This document shows positions 7,171 through 14,297 of a stretch of 17,430 bases of DNA, piece after piece. The DNA comes from JBKHXU01 sp046565865. GTDB taxonomy: Bacteria; Pseudomonadota; Gammaproteobacteria; Acidiferrobacterales; Sulfurifustaceae. Positions within the stretch are counted from its first letter, which is position 1. Every line of letters starts with the position of its first letter. The stretch is taken from contig JBKHXU010000226.1 in NCBI GenBank assembly GCA_046565865.1, forward strand, positions 1 to 17,430, written 5' to 3'. Below the pieces are notes generated by a model. That model did not search any database. It had not been told where the DNA came from and saw only the letters and a list, made by a program, of their open reading frames with translations. Made by a program: the position numbers and the translations under genes.

Positions 7171-7236
7171 CGGGGTTAATCGGGCAATGGCGAGCGCAAG
7201 ATGATCCGACTAGGATTGAATGATCGGTTAACCCCG
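7171..7236. promoter_or_regulatory. Inverted repeat between divergent DUF4139 and sigma genes (candidate operator or paired ECF promoter elements)
   Basis: CGGGGTTAATCG (7171-7182) is repeated in inverted orientation as CGGTTAACCCCG (7225-7236), with 11 of 12 positions identical. The offset is 54 bp, about five helical turns. Each arm could be a regulator half-site or an outward element of an ECF promoter for one of the two divergent genes. Function is not established. Confidence 0.4.
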
Positions 7237-7243
7237 AAACCAC

Positions 7244-7858
7244 ATGGCGGCGTTTATAGGCATGGACGAATCGGCGTCCAACGAGGAGTTGATGTTGGCA
7301 TACCGCGCCGGCGATGCGCGCGCCTTCGAATTGCTGTACACGCGCCACAAGGGACCGCTCTATCGTTATATGTTGCGTTCCGCGGGAACGGCGGCGGTGA
7401 CCGAGGAATTATTCCAGGACGTGTGGATGAGCCTCATCCGCGCGCGCGAGCGCTACGAGGTGCGCGCCAAGTTCACGACCTGGCTGTATCGCTTGGCGCA
7501 CAACCGTATCGTCGATCATTACCGTCGCAACCAGGCGAGTGCGACGCTGGCGGACGAGGACGCGATCGAGAGCGCGGCCGACGAGCCGTTTCGCGAACCG
7601 GACAACGAGCTCGATCGCCGACGGCTGGCGCGCGAGATCATGGGACAGCTGGCGCTGTTGCCCGACGCCCAGCGCGAGGTGTTTCTGCTGCGGCACGAGG
7701 CCGGGCTATCGCTCGATGACATCGCCGAGGTAACCGGCGTCGACGCCGAGACCGCGAAGAGCCGCTTGCGCTACGCGCTCGCGAAGCTGCGGCGCGCGCT
7801 CGCGCCACATGCCGAAACGAACCGCGCCCCGCGCGCAAGGGACTCCGACCGTGGCTAA
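7244..7858 (+). CDS. ECF-type RNA polymerase sigma factor
   Basis: A 204-residue sigma-70 family protein with only regions 2 and 4. Region 2 includes the core-binding and -10 recognition segment TEELFQDVWMSLIRARERY and FTTWLYRLAHNRIVDHYRR. Region 4 holds the helix-turn-helix: LLPDAQREVFLLRHEAGLSLDDIAEVTGVDAETAKSRLRYALAKLR. A later in-frame ATG at 7262 (MDESASNEELML) fits the family N-terminus at least as well; neither start has a clear Shine-Dalgarno. The next gene begins inside the stop region of this one and encodes a single-pass membrane protein, the usual sigma/anti-sigma arrangement. The sigma factor may control its own operon and the divergent DUF4139 gene through the inverted repeat in the gap, which is inference. 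Confidence 0.92.
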   Translation: MAAFIGMDESASNEELMLAYRAGDARAFELLYTRHKGPLYRYMLRSAGTAAVTEELFQDVWMSLIRARERYEVRAKFTTWLYRLAHNRIVDHYRRNQASATLADEDAIESAADEPFREPDNELDRRRLAREIMGQLALLPDAQREVFLLRHEAGLSLDDIAEVTGVDAETAKSRLRYALAKLRRALAPHAETNRAPRARDSDRG

Positions 7859-8765
7859 ACGCAAACCCGACGAGCGCGACGCGCTGCTGGCCGAGGCGGC
7901 GCTCGGTCGCGCCTATCGTGAGGCCGCGACCGAACTGCCGCCGCTCGCGCTCGACGCACGCATCCTCGCCGCCGCCGAGCGCGCGGTGCAGCCGTCGCCG
8001 CAGCGCTTCGGGCGGCGCTGGGCGGTGCCGCTGTCGGTGGCCGCTGTCGTCATGTTAAGCGTGGGCGTGGTGCTGCGGATCATGCACGAGGGCGCGCTCG
8101 AAGATTCTGCATCACTTTCAGCGCCGCGGGTTGCCGCGCCGGCCGAGCCGATGTTGCGGGAGGCGTCCACGCGGCCGGCGCCGGTGGGCCCGACGCGGCA
8201 AGCGCCCAGCGCGAAGGCGAAGCGCGAGCCCGAGGCGAAACGTGAAGCGCGCGCTCGACGCGAGGCCGATACGGCCGGCGAAATCGCGCCGCAATCGGCG
8301 CCGGCACCCGTCGAGCGCATGGCGCGCGACGACGCGCGCAGCGCCGGTGTCGCTGCGACCGCCCCGGCGTCCCTCGTCGCACCGGCCCACGCCGATGTGA
8401 CGGCGGTGCGGGTGCGCGGCGAACCGGGCACGTATGAATTCGAGGTCGAGATTAAAAGCCGCGACGTGGGTTGCGCGCAGTACGCCGACTGGTGGGAGGT
8501 CATCGACACCGATGGCAAGCTGCTCTATCGCCGCGTGCTCGATCACAGCCACGTGGACGAGCAACCGTTTCGCCGTCGCGGCGGCCCGGTGCCGATCGCG
8601 CCCGACACCGAGGTGTGGGTGCGCGCGCACATGAACCCGACCGGTTACGGCGGCACCGCGTTCAAGGGTTCGCCCGCCGCCGGCTTTCGGCGTGCCGACC
8701 TCGCCCCTGGTTTCGCCGCCGAGCTGGCGCGCCAATCGCCGTTACCCGAGGGCTGTGCGTTTTAG
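7851..8765 (+). CDS. Putative anti-sigma factor with a fused periplasmic domain
   Basis: The N-terminal about 55 residues are cytoplasmic and acidic/alanine-rich (RDALLAEAALGRAYREAATELPPLALDARIL). One membrane helix (WAVPLSVAAVVMLSVGVVL) follows, then a long Pro/Ala/Arg-rich periplasmic spacer. A compact C-terminal domain of about 100 residues carries DVGCAQYADWWEVIDTDGKL, HSHVDEQPF and AHMNPTGYGGTAFKGS. That C-terminal domain resembles a conserved uncharacterised domain seen in small exported bacterial proteins. It has two cysteines, one in DVGC and one near the C-terminus, that could form a disulphide. I prefer the GTG at 7851, preceded by AAGGGA, overlapping the sigma stop by 8 nt; an upstream ATG at 7809 would add 14 residues. 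Position directly after an ECF sigma gene supports an anti-sigma role, but no zinc-finger motif is present. Confidence 0.7.
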   Translation: MAKRKPDERDALLAEAALGRAYREAATELPPLALDARILAAAERAVQPSPQRFGRRWAVPLSVAAVVMLSVGVVLRIMHEGALEDSASLSAPRVAAPAEPMLREASTRPAPVGPTRQAPSAKAKREPEAKREARARREADTAGEIAPQSAPAPVERMARDDARSAGVAATAPASLVAPAHADVTAVRVRGEPGTYEFEVEIKSRDVGCAQYADWWEVIDTDGKLLYRRVLDHSHVDEQPFRRRGGPVPIAPDTEVWVRAHMNPTGYGGTAFKGSPAAGFRRADLAPGFAAELARQSPLPEGCAF

Positions 8766-8878
8766 GCGCATGTGATTTCCGCGCGACCGCCTCGCGCTCG
8801 TCGGGCGGTGTAGGAGGTGGAGCGGGGTCCGATTAGACTAGCGCGATGACAAAGGTCGGTCACCGATAACAAAAAAGC

Positions 8879-10735
8879 GTGGACGACGCCCTCCACATCC
8901 TTCGCAGTATCTTCGGCTACGAACAGTTTCGTCTGCACCAAGCCGAAATCATCGGCACGCTGCTCGCCGGCGGCGACGCGCTGGTGCTGATGCCGACCGG
9001 CGGCGGCAAGTCGCTGTGCTATCAAATTCCCGCGATCTCGCGCCCCGGCACCGGCGTCGTCATCTCGCCGCTCATTGCGTTGATGCAGGATCAGGTAGTC
9101 ACGCTCAACCAGGCTGGTGTGCCCGCGGCGTTCCTGAATTCGACACAATCGCCTGACCAGCAGCGCGACGTCGAACGCCAGTTCCTGCGCGGCGATCTCG
9201 ATCTTTTGTACGTCGCGCCCGAGCGCCTGATGCAGCCGCGCACGCTTGATCTCTTCGCCCGCGCGCGGCTGGCGCTGTTCGCCATCGACGAGGCGCACTG
9301 CGTGTCGCAGTGGGGCCACGATTTTCGCCCCGAATACCTGGAACTGGCCGTGTTGCGCGAGCGCTTCCCCGGCGTGCCGCGCATCGCGGTGACGGCGACC
9401 GCGGACGCGCGTACGCGGCGCGAGATCATCGCGCGCCTGAAGCTCGACAGCGCGCGCGTGTTTATTAGCAGCTTCGATCGGCCGAACATCCGCTATCAGA
9501 TCAACCAGGGCAGCAACGCGCGCGATCGGTTGCTGCGTTTCCTGCGCGAGGAACATCCAGGTGACGCCGGCATCGTATATTGCTTGTCGCGCAAGCGCGT
9601 GGAGGAGACCGCGCAGTGGCTCGCGGCACAGGGGCTGACGGCGCTGCCGTATCACGCCGGCCTCACGAACGATGTGCGCCGCGCCAATCAGGAGCGGTTC
9701 CTGAACGACGAGGGTGTGATCATGGTCGCGACCATCGCCTTCGGCATGGGGATCGACAAGCCGAATGTGCGCTTCGTGGCGCATTTGAATCTGCCGAAGA
9801 GCATCGAGGCGTATTACCAGGAAACCGGCCGCGCCGGGCGCGATGGGCTGCCGGCCGACGCCTGGATGAGCTACGGCCTACAAGACGTGATCACGCTGCG
9901 CCAGATGCTGGAGCAATCGCAGGCCGAGGAGACACACAAGCGTGTGGAGCGCCACAAGCTCGATGCCATGCTCGCGTTCTGCGAGCAGACCACGTGCCGG
10001 CGCCAGGCGCTGCTCGGCTATTTCGGCGAGACGTTGGATAAACCGTGCGGCAACTGCGACACCTGTATCGAGCCGCCGCAGACCTGGGACGCGACGCTTG
10101 CGGCACAAAAGGCGCTGTCGTGCGTGCACCGCACCGGCCAGCGCTTCGGCGTGAACTACCTGATCGACGTACTGCTGGGCAAGGCCGACGAGCGTATGCA
10201 GCGCTTCGGCCACGATGCTGCCTCGACCTTCGGCATCGGTACCGAGCTGAACGCTAACGAGTGGCGCGGTGTTTATCGCCAGCTCATTGCGCGCGGATTA
10301 CTGTCTGTGGACCTCGACGGCCATGGTGGCCTGCACCTTACCGACGCCAGCCGCGCGGTGCTGCGTGGCGAGGAGCGCCTGTGGCTACGGCGGGATGCGG
10401 CCAAACCGGCCGCAGCCAAGGCAGGCAAGGCGGCCAAGCAAAAGGGCGCGGCGCGCGCGCCATTCGCTACCGACGCCGATCGTCAACTGTGGGAGGCGCT
10501 GCGCGCGCGGCGTTTGGAGTTGGCGAAGCAAAAAGGCGTGCCGCCGTACGTCATCTTCCACGACGCGACCCTGGCGGAGATGGTGGCGCAGCGGCCGCAA
10601 ACGCTGGCGGCGTTCGCGCAGATTTCCGGGGTCGGCGAGCGTAAGCTCGCGGCCTATGGCGCCGAGTTCCTTGCCATCATCCAAACGCAGCGATCGGACG
10701 TATATGAGGTTGAGGCAGCCGGCGAAACGGTCTGA
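8879..10735 (+). CDS. recQ: ATP-dependent DNA helicase RecQ
   Basis: A 618-residue 3'-5' DNA helicase of recombination and repair. Visible in order: Walker A TGGGKS (40-45), DEAH box (137-140) followed by CVSQWGHDFRPEY, the helicase C-terminal domain ending in YYQETGRAGRDG (312-323), the RQC zinc site with cysteines at about 368, 373, 390, 393 and 396, a winged helix, and an HRDC domain (about 532-605, including GVPPYVIFHDATLAEM and ISGVGERKL). A Lys/Ala-rich linker (about 507-527) joins the winged helix to HRDC. The start is GTG at 8879; the nearest upstream ATG (8846) leads to a stop after seven codons. Length matches the family. It appears to be a stand-alone gene. Confidence 0.97.
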   Translation: MDDALHILRSIFGYEQFRLHQAEIIGTLLAGGDALVLMPTGGGKSLCYQIPAISRPGTGVVISPLIALMQDQVVTLNQAGVPAAFLNSTQSPDQQRDVERQFLRGDLDLLYVAPERLMQPRTLDLFARARLALFAIDEAHCVSQWGHDFRPEYLELAVLRERFPGVPRIAVTATADARTRREIIARLKLDSARVFISSFDRPNIRYQINQGSNARDRLLRFLREEHPGDAGIVYCLSRKRVEETAQWLAAQGLTALPYHAGLTNDVRRANQERFLNDEGVIMVATIAFGMGIDKPNVRFVAHLNLPKSIEAYYQETGRAGRDGLPADAWMSYGLQDVITLRQMLEQSQAEETHKRVERHKLDAMLAFCEQTTCRRQALLGYFGETLDKPCGNCDTCIEPPQTWDATLAAQKALSCVHRTGQRFGVNYLIDVLLGKADERMQRFGHDAASTFGIGTELNANEWRGVYRQLIARGLLSVDLDGHGGLHLTDASRAVLRGEERLWLRRDAAKPAAAKAGKAAKQKGAARAPFATDADRQLWEALRARRLELAKQKGVPPYVIFHDATLAEMVAQRPQTLAAFAQISGVGERKLAAYGAEFLAIIQTQRSDVYEVEAAGETV

Positions 10736-10767
10736 CTAAAGGAACCTTCCATCAACTCAGAATCGAC

Positions 10768-10892
10768 TGTAATTGCGAGCGAAGCGAAGCGATCTCCTGG
10801 AGTTGCCGCCGTAGCCGGTGTCGGGAGGTCCCTCGCGTTGCTCGGGATGACCGCTTCCCGGTCACTTCGTCGCTTCGCTCCTCGCAATGACA
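10768..10892. repeat. Dispersed palindromic repeat of the ATTGCGAGGAGCGAAGCGACGA type
   Basis: The left end TGTAATTGCGAGCGAAGCGA is matched in inverted orientation by the right end, whose reverse complement begins TGTCATTGCGAGGAGCGAAG. The inverted ends enclose about 80 bp. Its translation on one strand gives the SLRGAKRRS and SNARDLPTP peptides often seen as spurious ORFs in genomes carrying this repeat. It is a MITE/REP-like dispersed element without coding capacity. It fills most of the gap between recQ and the second sigma gene and stops about 22 nt before the sigma ATG. Any promoter for the sigma operon must therefore overlap or precede it. Confidence 0.8.
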
Positions 10893-10914
10893 TATCAGTT
10901 TGGGCTCCGCGGAT

Positions 10915-11511
10915 ATGACGCCGGCGAAACCCAGCGCCCCCGACGCGCAGGCCGCGAACGATCCCGAGCGCTGGCTCGATCTGCACGGCGATGCGCTGTA
11001 TCGCTTTGCCTACATGCGCACCCGCGACGCGACGCTGGCGGAAGACTTGGTGCAAGAGACGCTGCTCGCCGCGTTCGCCGCGCGCGAACGCTTTGCCGGG
11101 GAATCGTCCGAGCGCACCTGGCTCATCGCCATCCTTAAAAACAAGATCGTCGATCACCAGCGCCGCGCCGGACGCGAGGCACCGCTGCCCGAAAACGAAG
11201 ACGGCAGCGACGCGCTCGATGCGCTATTCGATCAGCGCGATCACTGGTCGGTACGCCCGCTCGACTGGGGCCGGCCGCACGAGACCCTGGAAAACCAGCA
11301 GTTCTGGCGGGTGTTGATGGAGTGCCTGGAGCGGCTGCCGGGGCGCCTGGCCGAGGGCTTCGTGCTGCGCGAGGTCGAGGGCCTGTCGGCGGACGAGGTG
11401 TGTAAGGTTTTGCAGGTTACCTCGTCCAATCTGTGGGTCAGCTTGCACCGAGCACGAATGCGGTTGCGGCTGTGCCTCGAAACGCAATGGTTCAGCCGCG
11501 AATCGGAGTAG
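10915..11511 (+). CDS. ECF sigma factor (Neisseria RpoE / TIGR02943-like) heading the Hvf cluster
   Basis: A 198-residue sigma-70 family protein with region 2 (LYRFAYMRTRDATLAEDLVQETLLAAFA, TWLIAILKNKIVDHQRR) and region 4 (LERLPGRLAEGFVLREVEGL, then SADEVCKVLQVTSSNLWVSLHRARMRLR). Between them lies a Trp/Pro-rich linker (DHWSVRPLDWGRP). That linker and the paired small zinc anti-sigma gene resemble the sigma-E/MseR system of Neisseria meningitidis. A TTG at 10900 would add five residues; I prefer the ATG at 10915, although neither has a good Shine-Dalgarno. The anti-sigma gene begins 2 nt after the stop. The likely regulon is the RiPP metallophore and MsrB genes downstream. The upstream flank is almost wholly a dispersed repeat. 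Confidence 0.9.
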   Translation: MTPAKPSAPDAQAANDPERWLDLHGDALYRFAYMRTRDATLAEDLVQETLLAAFAARERFAGESSERTWLIAILKNKIVDHQRRAGREAPLPENEDGSDALDALFDQRDHWSVRPLDWGRPHETLENQQFWRVLMECLERLPGRLAEGFVLREVEGLSADEVCKVLQVTSSNLWVSLHRARMRLRLCLETQWFSRESE

Positions 11512-11513
11512 GC

Positions 11514-11750
11514 ATGCTGTCCTGTAAAGACGTCACGCACTTGGTATCGCAGTCGCAGGATCGCCGCCTGTCATGGCTCGAACGTTGGAGCGTGCGCATG
11601 CATCTCATGTACTGCTTGGGGTGCCGGCGCTTCGCGCGCCACGTCGAGTTCCTGCGGCAGGCGATGCAGCGGCTGGTGCGCGAGCGAGGTCTGACGTTGT
11701 CCGCGTCGGCGCGTGCGCGCATTCGGCTCAAGCTCGGTGCGAACCGTTGA
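11514..11750 (+). CDS. Small zinc-binding anti-sigma factor (zf-HC2, MseR-like)
   Basis: A 78-residue soluble protein with no membrane segment. It carries the zinc anti-sigma signature HxxxCxxC as HLMYCLGC, plus an upstream MLSCKDVTHLVSQSQDR segment with Cys and His, then a basic helical C-terminus (RRFARHVEFLRQAMQRLVRE). Family members hold the partner sigma factor inactive and release it when the thiol/zinc site is oxidised or loses metal. The start at 11514 has GGAG (11505-11508) at correct spacing and lies 2 nt after the sigma stop, so the pair is translationally linked. A longer in-frame start at 11433 lies wholly within the sigma gene and is rejected. The partnership is inferred from adjacency. 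Confidence 0.88.
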   Translation: MLSCKDVTHLVSQSQDRRLSWLERWSVRMHLMYCLGCRRFARHVEFLRQAMQRLVRERGLTLSASARARIRLKLGANR

Positions 11751-11785
11751 TTTACCACAACCTTAACTCAGAGAGAGATCTAACA

Positions 11786-12028
11786 ATGAAGAAGTCGAAT
11801 GAAACCAAGTTAGTCGTCACCGCCTTAAGCGCCAGCATCGCCGCATTCTCGATTGGTGCCGCGCAGGCCGCCAATCCGTTTGCCGCGACCGATCTCGGTC
11901 AGGGTTACATGGTCGCCGCGGCGCACGCCAAAGAGAAAGACGGCAAGTGCGGCGAAGGCAAGTGCGGTGAGAAGAAGGGCGCGAAGGACGCTAAGGCCAA
12001 AGACGGCAAGTGCGGCGGTAAGAAGTAA
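11786..12028 (+). CDS. hvfA: HvfA-type RiPP metallophore precursor with three [D/E]GKCG motifs
   Basis: An 80-residue precursor. The N-terminal about 29 residues form a secretion signal (basic MKKSNETK, hydrophobic core, AQAAN cleavage region). The C-terminal half is Lys/Gly-rich with DGKCG at 52-56, EGKCG at 57-61 and DGKCG at 73-77; these contain all three cysteines. In the HvfA family, EGKC cysteines are converted by the HvfB/HvfC enzymes to oxazolone/thioamide groups that bind copper. GAGAGAG precedes the start. Directly downstream is a terminator, then the hvfB, hvfC and doxX-like genes, the expected neighbourhood. The upstream sigma/anti-sigma pair probably controls it. The first two motifs are back to back and the third is separated by a Lys/Ala spacer. 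Confidence 0.9.
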   Translation: MKKSNETKLVVTALSASIAAFSIGAAQAANPFAATDLGQGYMVAAAHAKEKDGKCGEGKCGEKKGAKDAKAKDGKCGGKK

Positions 12029-12034
12029 GTGACG

Positions 12035-12065
12035 TGGCGCGGGCCCAGGCCCGCGCCATTTTTTT
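12035..12065 (+). terminator. Intrinsic terminator/attenuator between hvfA and hvfB
   Basis: TGGCGCGGGC (12035-12044) pairs perfectly with GCCCGCGCCA (12049-12058) around a CCAG loop, and seven T's follow. It begins 6 nt after the hvfA stop. Partial read-through would give much more precursor than maturation enzyme mRNA, a common arrangement for RiPP precursors. Confidence 0.9.
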
Positions 12066-12106
12066 GAACCTACGAATACGTCTGCCATGATCTCGACCAC
12101 GCGGTC

Positions 12107-12177
12107 CCTTCTCCCTCCGGGAGAAGGACAGGATAAGGGCGCTGCCCTCACTCCATCCCTCTCCCAAGGGGAGAGGG
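12107..12177. repeat. Double-hairpin REP-like repeat upstream of hvfB
   Basis: Two perfect 9-bp stems lie in tandem: CCTTCTCCC/GGGAGAAGG (12107-12127) and CCCTCTCCC/GGGAGAGGG (12157-12177). They are joined by about 29 nt. The style matches the repeat at 1023-1072. The G/A-rich right arm runs to within 6 nt of the hvfB start and contains the only Shine-Dalgarno-like sequence for that gene, so folding could hide the ribosome site. Confidence 0.75.
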
Positions 12178-12182
12178 GGAGT

Positions 12183-13034
12183 ATGTGTGCTGATGCACAC
12201 CACATTGGATTGGCTGGCCTCGGCCTGCGCCAGGAAATCGCCGCCGACCTCATCGCCGCCCCGGCGGGGCGCGTCGACTTTCTCGAGCTTGCGCCCGAGA
12301 ACTGGATGGACATGGGCGGCAAGTTCCGCAAGCAGCTCGACGCGGCGCGTGCGCGGTATCCGATCGTGACCCACGGCCTGTCGCTCTCGCTCGGCGGACC
12401 GGCGCCGCTCGATGTCGCGTTTCTGAAGCGCATTAAACGATTTCTGCTCGATCGCGAGATCGATATCTACAGCGAGCACTTGAGCTACTGTAGCGACGAG
12501 GGTCATCTCTACGATCTGTTGCCGATCCCGTTCACCGACGAGGCGGTGCATTACGTCGCGGCGCGTATCCGCACCGTGCAGGATATTTTGGAACGCCGTA
12601 TCGCAGTTGAGAACGTGTCGTACTATGCCGCGCCCGGGCGCGTGCTACGCGAGATCGATTTCATCAATGCCGTGCTGGACGAGGCCGATTGCGACCTCCT
12701 GCTCGACGTCAACAACATCTACGTCAACAGCGTGAACCACGGCTACGACCCGCTCGCGTTCCTGCACGCGCTGCCGGCCGCGCGCGTGCGCTACATCCAC
12801 GTCGCCGGCCACTATCAAGAGGCGCCCGATCTCATCGTCGACAGCCACGGTGCCGACGTGATCGATCCGGTGTGGCAGCTGTTGGAGCACGCGTACGCCC
12901 ACGTCGGCGTGGTGCCGACGCTGCTGGAGCGCGATTTCAATGTCCCGCCGCTGGCCGAGTTGCTGGCGGAGGTCGAGCGCATACGCGCCTGCCAATCTGT
13001 TCGTACGAATGCGCGCCATGACGCCGTCGCCTAA
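12183..13034 (+). CDS. hvfB: HvfB-type MNIO (DUF692) RiPP maturase
   Basis: A 283-residue multinuclear non-heme iron oxidase of the DUF692 family, TIM-barrel fold. Family metal-site motifs are visible: VTHGLSLSL with H64, YSEHLSY with E98/H99, AVENVSYY with E143/N144, LLDVNNIYVN with D175 and N178, HVAGH with H206/H210, DSHG with D220/H222, and LLERD with E249. With HvfC such enzymes oxidise precursor cysteines. I start it at ATG 12183 because the upstream frame extension (to 12087) is translated from the palindromic repeat and gives low-complexity sequence. The Shine-Dalgarno is the GGAG/GGGGGAG of the repeat's right arm. The 3' end overlaps hvfC. The substrate is very probably the adjacent HvfA peptide. 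Confidence 0.95.
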   Translation: MCADAHHIGLAGLGLRQEIAADLIAAPAGRVDFLELAPENWMDMGGKFRKQLDAARARYPIVTHGLSLSLGGPAPLDVAFLKRIKRFLLDREIDIYSEHLSYCSDEGHLYDLLPIPFTDEAVHYVAARIRTVQDILERRIAVENVSYYAAPGRVLREIDFINAVLDEADCDLLLDVNNIYVNSVNHGYDPLAFLHALPAARVRYIHVAGHYQEAPDLIVDSHGADVIDPVWQLLEHAYAHVGVVPTLLERDFNVPPLAELLAEVERIRACQSVRTNARHDAVA

Positions 13035-13782
13035 ACCGCCTGTGTTTACCGCGCACCAGCGCCGCTTTACCGCGTACGTGCGCGACCCGGAGCGCGCGCC
13101 GCCGCCCGCGGACGTGGCGCCGGCGCGCATGCAGGTGTATCGCGAGCTGCTGTACAAGAACGTCGAGGGCAGCTTGTCCGCGTGTTTTCCAGTGTTGAAG
13201 TCGATCCTCGGTGAGGCCGGTTGGGACGCTATGGTTCAGCGTTTGTTCGCCGAGCATCGCTGCCACACGCCGATCTACCGCGAGCTGCCGGGCGAGTTGT
13301 TGCGCTGGATGGAGGCGGCCGGTGACACGCTCGATCTGCCGCCGTTCGCGCGCGAACTGGCGCACTACGAGTGGATCGAGTTGGCGCTGACGATCGATCC
13401 CGCGCGCATCGAGGACGTCGTCGCCGATCCGCACGGCGATCTTTTGGCCGGTGTTCCGGTCGTGAGCCCGCTGGCGCAGGTGCTGGCGTATGCCTTCCCC
13501 GTGCATAAGCTGTCGCCGGACTATGCGCCGACCACCGCGCCCGCGACACCGACGCATCTTGCGGTGTATCGCGATCGCAACGACGTCGTGCGCTTCATGG
13601 AGCTGAACCCGCTTACGGCGCTGCTGTTGCGGGAGCTGCGCGATCGAGACGGCACGGGCGCGGAAGTGCTGCTGCGCATCGCCCACGACCACAAGCTCGA
13701 TGCCGACGCGGTGCGCGCCGGCGGTATCGCGATCCTGAATGACTTGCGTGCCCGCGACGTTATCCTCGGAACTTATTTATAA
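13018..13782 (+). CDS. hvfC: HvfC-type DUF2063 RiPP maturation partner
   Basis: A 254-residue protein of the DUF2063 family, the obligate partner of many MNIO maturases; it binds the precursor and presents it to HvfB. Typical family sequence is present: TAHQRRFTAYVRDPERAPPP near the start, then RMQVYRELLYKNVEGSLSACFPVLKSILG, where the family consensus runs through YRxxxxxNxxxxLxxxFPVxxxLLG. The C-terminal portion (THLAVYRDRNDVVRFMELNPLTALLLRELR) fits the second, winged-helix-like domain. Start is ATG 13018 (or 13009), overlapping the hvfB stop by 17 or 26 nt, which implies coupled translation. Longer frame starts within hvfB give Arg/Ser-rich out-of-frame sequence and are rejected. Confidence 0.92.
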   Translation: MTPSPKPPVFTAHQRRFTAYVRDPERAPPPADVAPARMQVYRELLYKNVEGSLSACFPVLKSILGEAGWDAMVQRLFAEHRCHTPIYRELPGELLRWMEAAGDTLDLPPFARELAHYEWIELALTIDPARIEDVVADPHGDLLAGVPVVSPLAQVLAYAFPVHKLSPDYAPTTAPATPTHLAVYRDRNDVVRFMELNPLTALLLRELRDRDGTGAEVLLRIAHDHKLDADAVRAGGIAILNDLRARDVILGTYL

Positions 13783-13797
13783 AAATTGAGAGCTTTC

Positions 13798-14262
13798 ATG
13801 CACGCATTGACCGCAAGCTATTCGCGACTCGTTCAACCGCTCAACGGTATCGGCGACTACATCGGGCTACTGGCGCTGCGGCTGTTGCTCGCCTGGGAGT
13901 TTTGGGAATCGGGCGCGCAAAAGCTCGGTGGCGACAACTGGTTCGCCGACATCCAGAGTCAGTTCCCGTTCCCGTTTAACGTTGTGCCGCCGAGCATCAG
14001 CTTCTGGCTCGCCACCTGGGCCGAGCTAGTCGGTGCCGTCGCGCTCGCCGTCGGTCTCGGCACCCGTTTCGCGGCGGCAACGCTCCTGATCGTGACCGCC
14101 GTCGCCTGGTATGCGGTGCACGCCGGCCTCGGCTACAACGTGTGCGATAACGGCTATAAGATGGCGCTGATCTACAGCGTGATGCTCGTTCCGCTGATTA
14201 CCAACGGCGCCGGCAAGGCGAGCCTGGACGCGCTGATTGCGCCGCGCCGGCACGGGCGCTAG
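13798..14262 (+). CDS. DoxX-family membrane protein (HvfX-type)
   Basis: A 154-residue inner-membrane protein with about four hydrophobic helices: IGLLALRLLLAWEFWESG, SFWLATWAELVGAVALAVGL, FAAATLLIVTAVAWYAVHAG and MALIYSVMLVPLITNG. It has the DoxX signature FWESGAQKLGG. DoxX proteins routinely accompany MNIO/DUF2063 gene pairs and are called HvfX or similar in copper-RiPP clusters; their exact role is not settled. ATG 13798 has GAGAG at 5-nt spacing; a TTG at 13786 adds four residues but lacks a ribosome site. It lies 15 nt after hvfC, in the same operon. Confidence 0.88.
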   Translation: MHALTASYSRLVQPLNGIGDYIGLLALRLLLAWEFWESGAQKLGGDNWFADIQSQFPFPFNVVPPSISFWLATWAELVGAVALAVGLGTRFAAATLLIVTAVAWYAVHAGLGYNVCDNGYKMALIYSVMLVPLITNGAGKASLDALIAPRRHGR

Positions 14263-14297
14263 CGTAGACGGACCGCTCACTCGTTGAGGAACCGCTC

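Noticed and set aside
8846..8869. Seven-codon ORF just before recQ as a leader peptide
   Set aside because: It has no ribosome site, no regulatory hairpins follow, and such short ORFs are expected by chance.
8762..9784. 340-residue minus-strand ORF opposite recQ
   Set aside because: It lies antisense to a clearly coding RecQ helicase and has shadow composition rich in His, Arg and Ala; no domain is recognisable.
10654..11157. Minus-strand ORF containing SLRGAKRRSDREA and SNARDLPTP
   Set aside because: This is the known kind of spurious ORF produced by the dispersed ATTGCGAG repeat, plus shadows of recQ and the sigma gene.
12087..12182. 32-residue N-terminal extension of the HvfB reading frame
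   Set aside because: It is translated from the double-hairpin repeat (LLPPGEGQ and PSLSQGERG-type sequence common to such repeats), and the family N-terminus begins at the MCADAHHIGLAGLGLR start.
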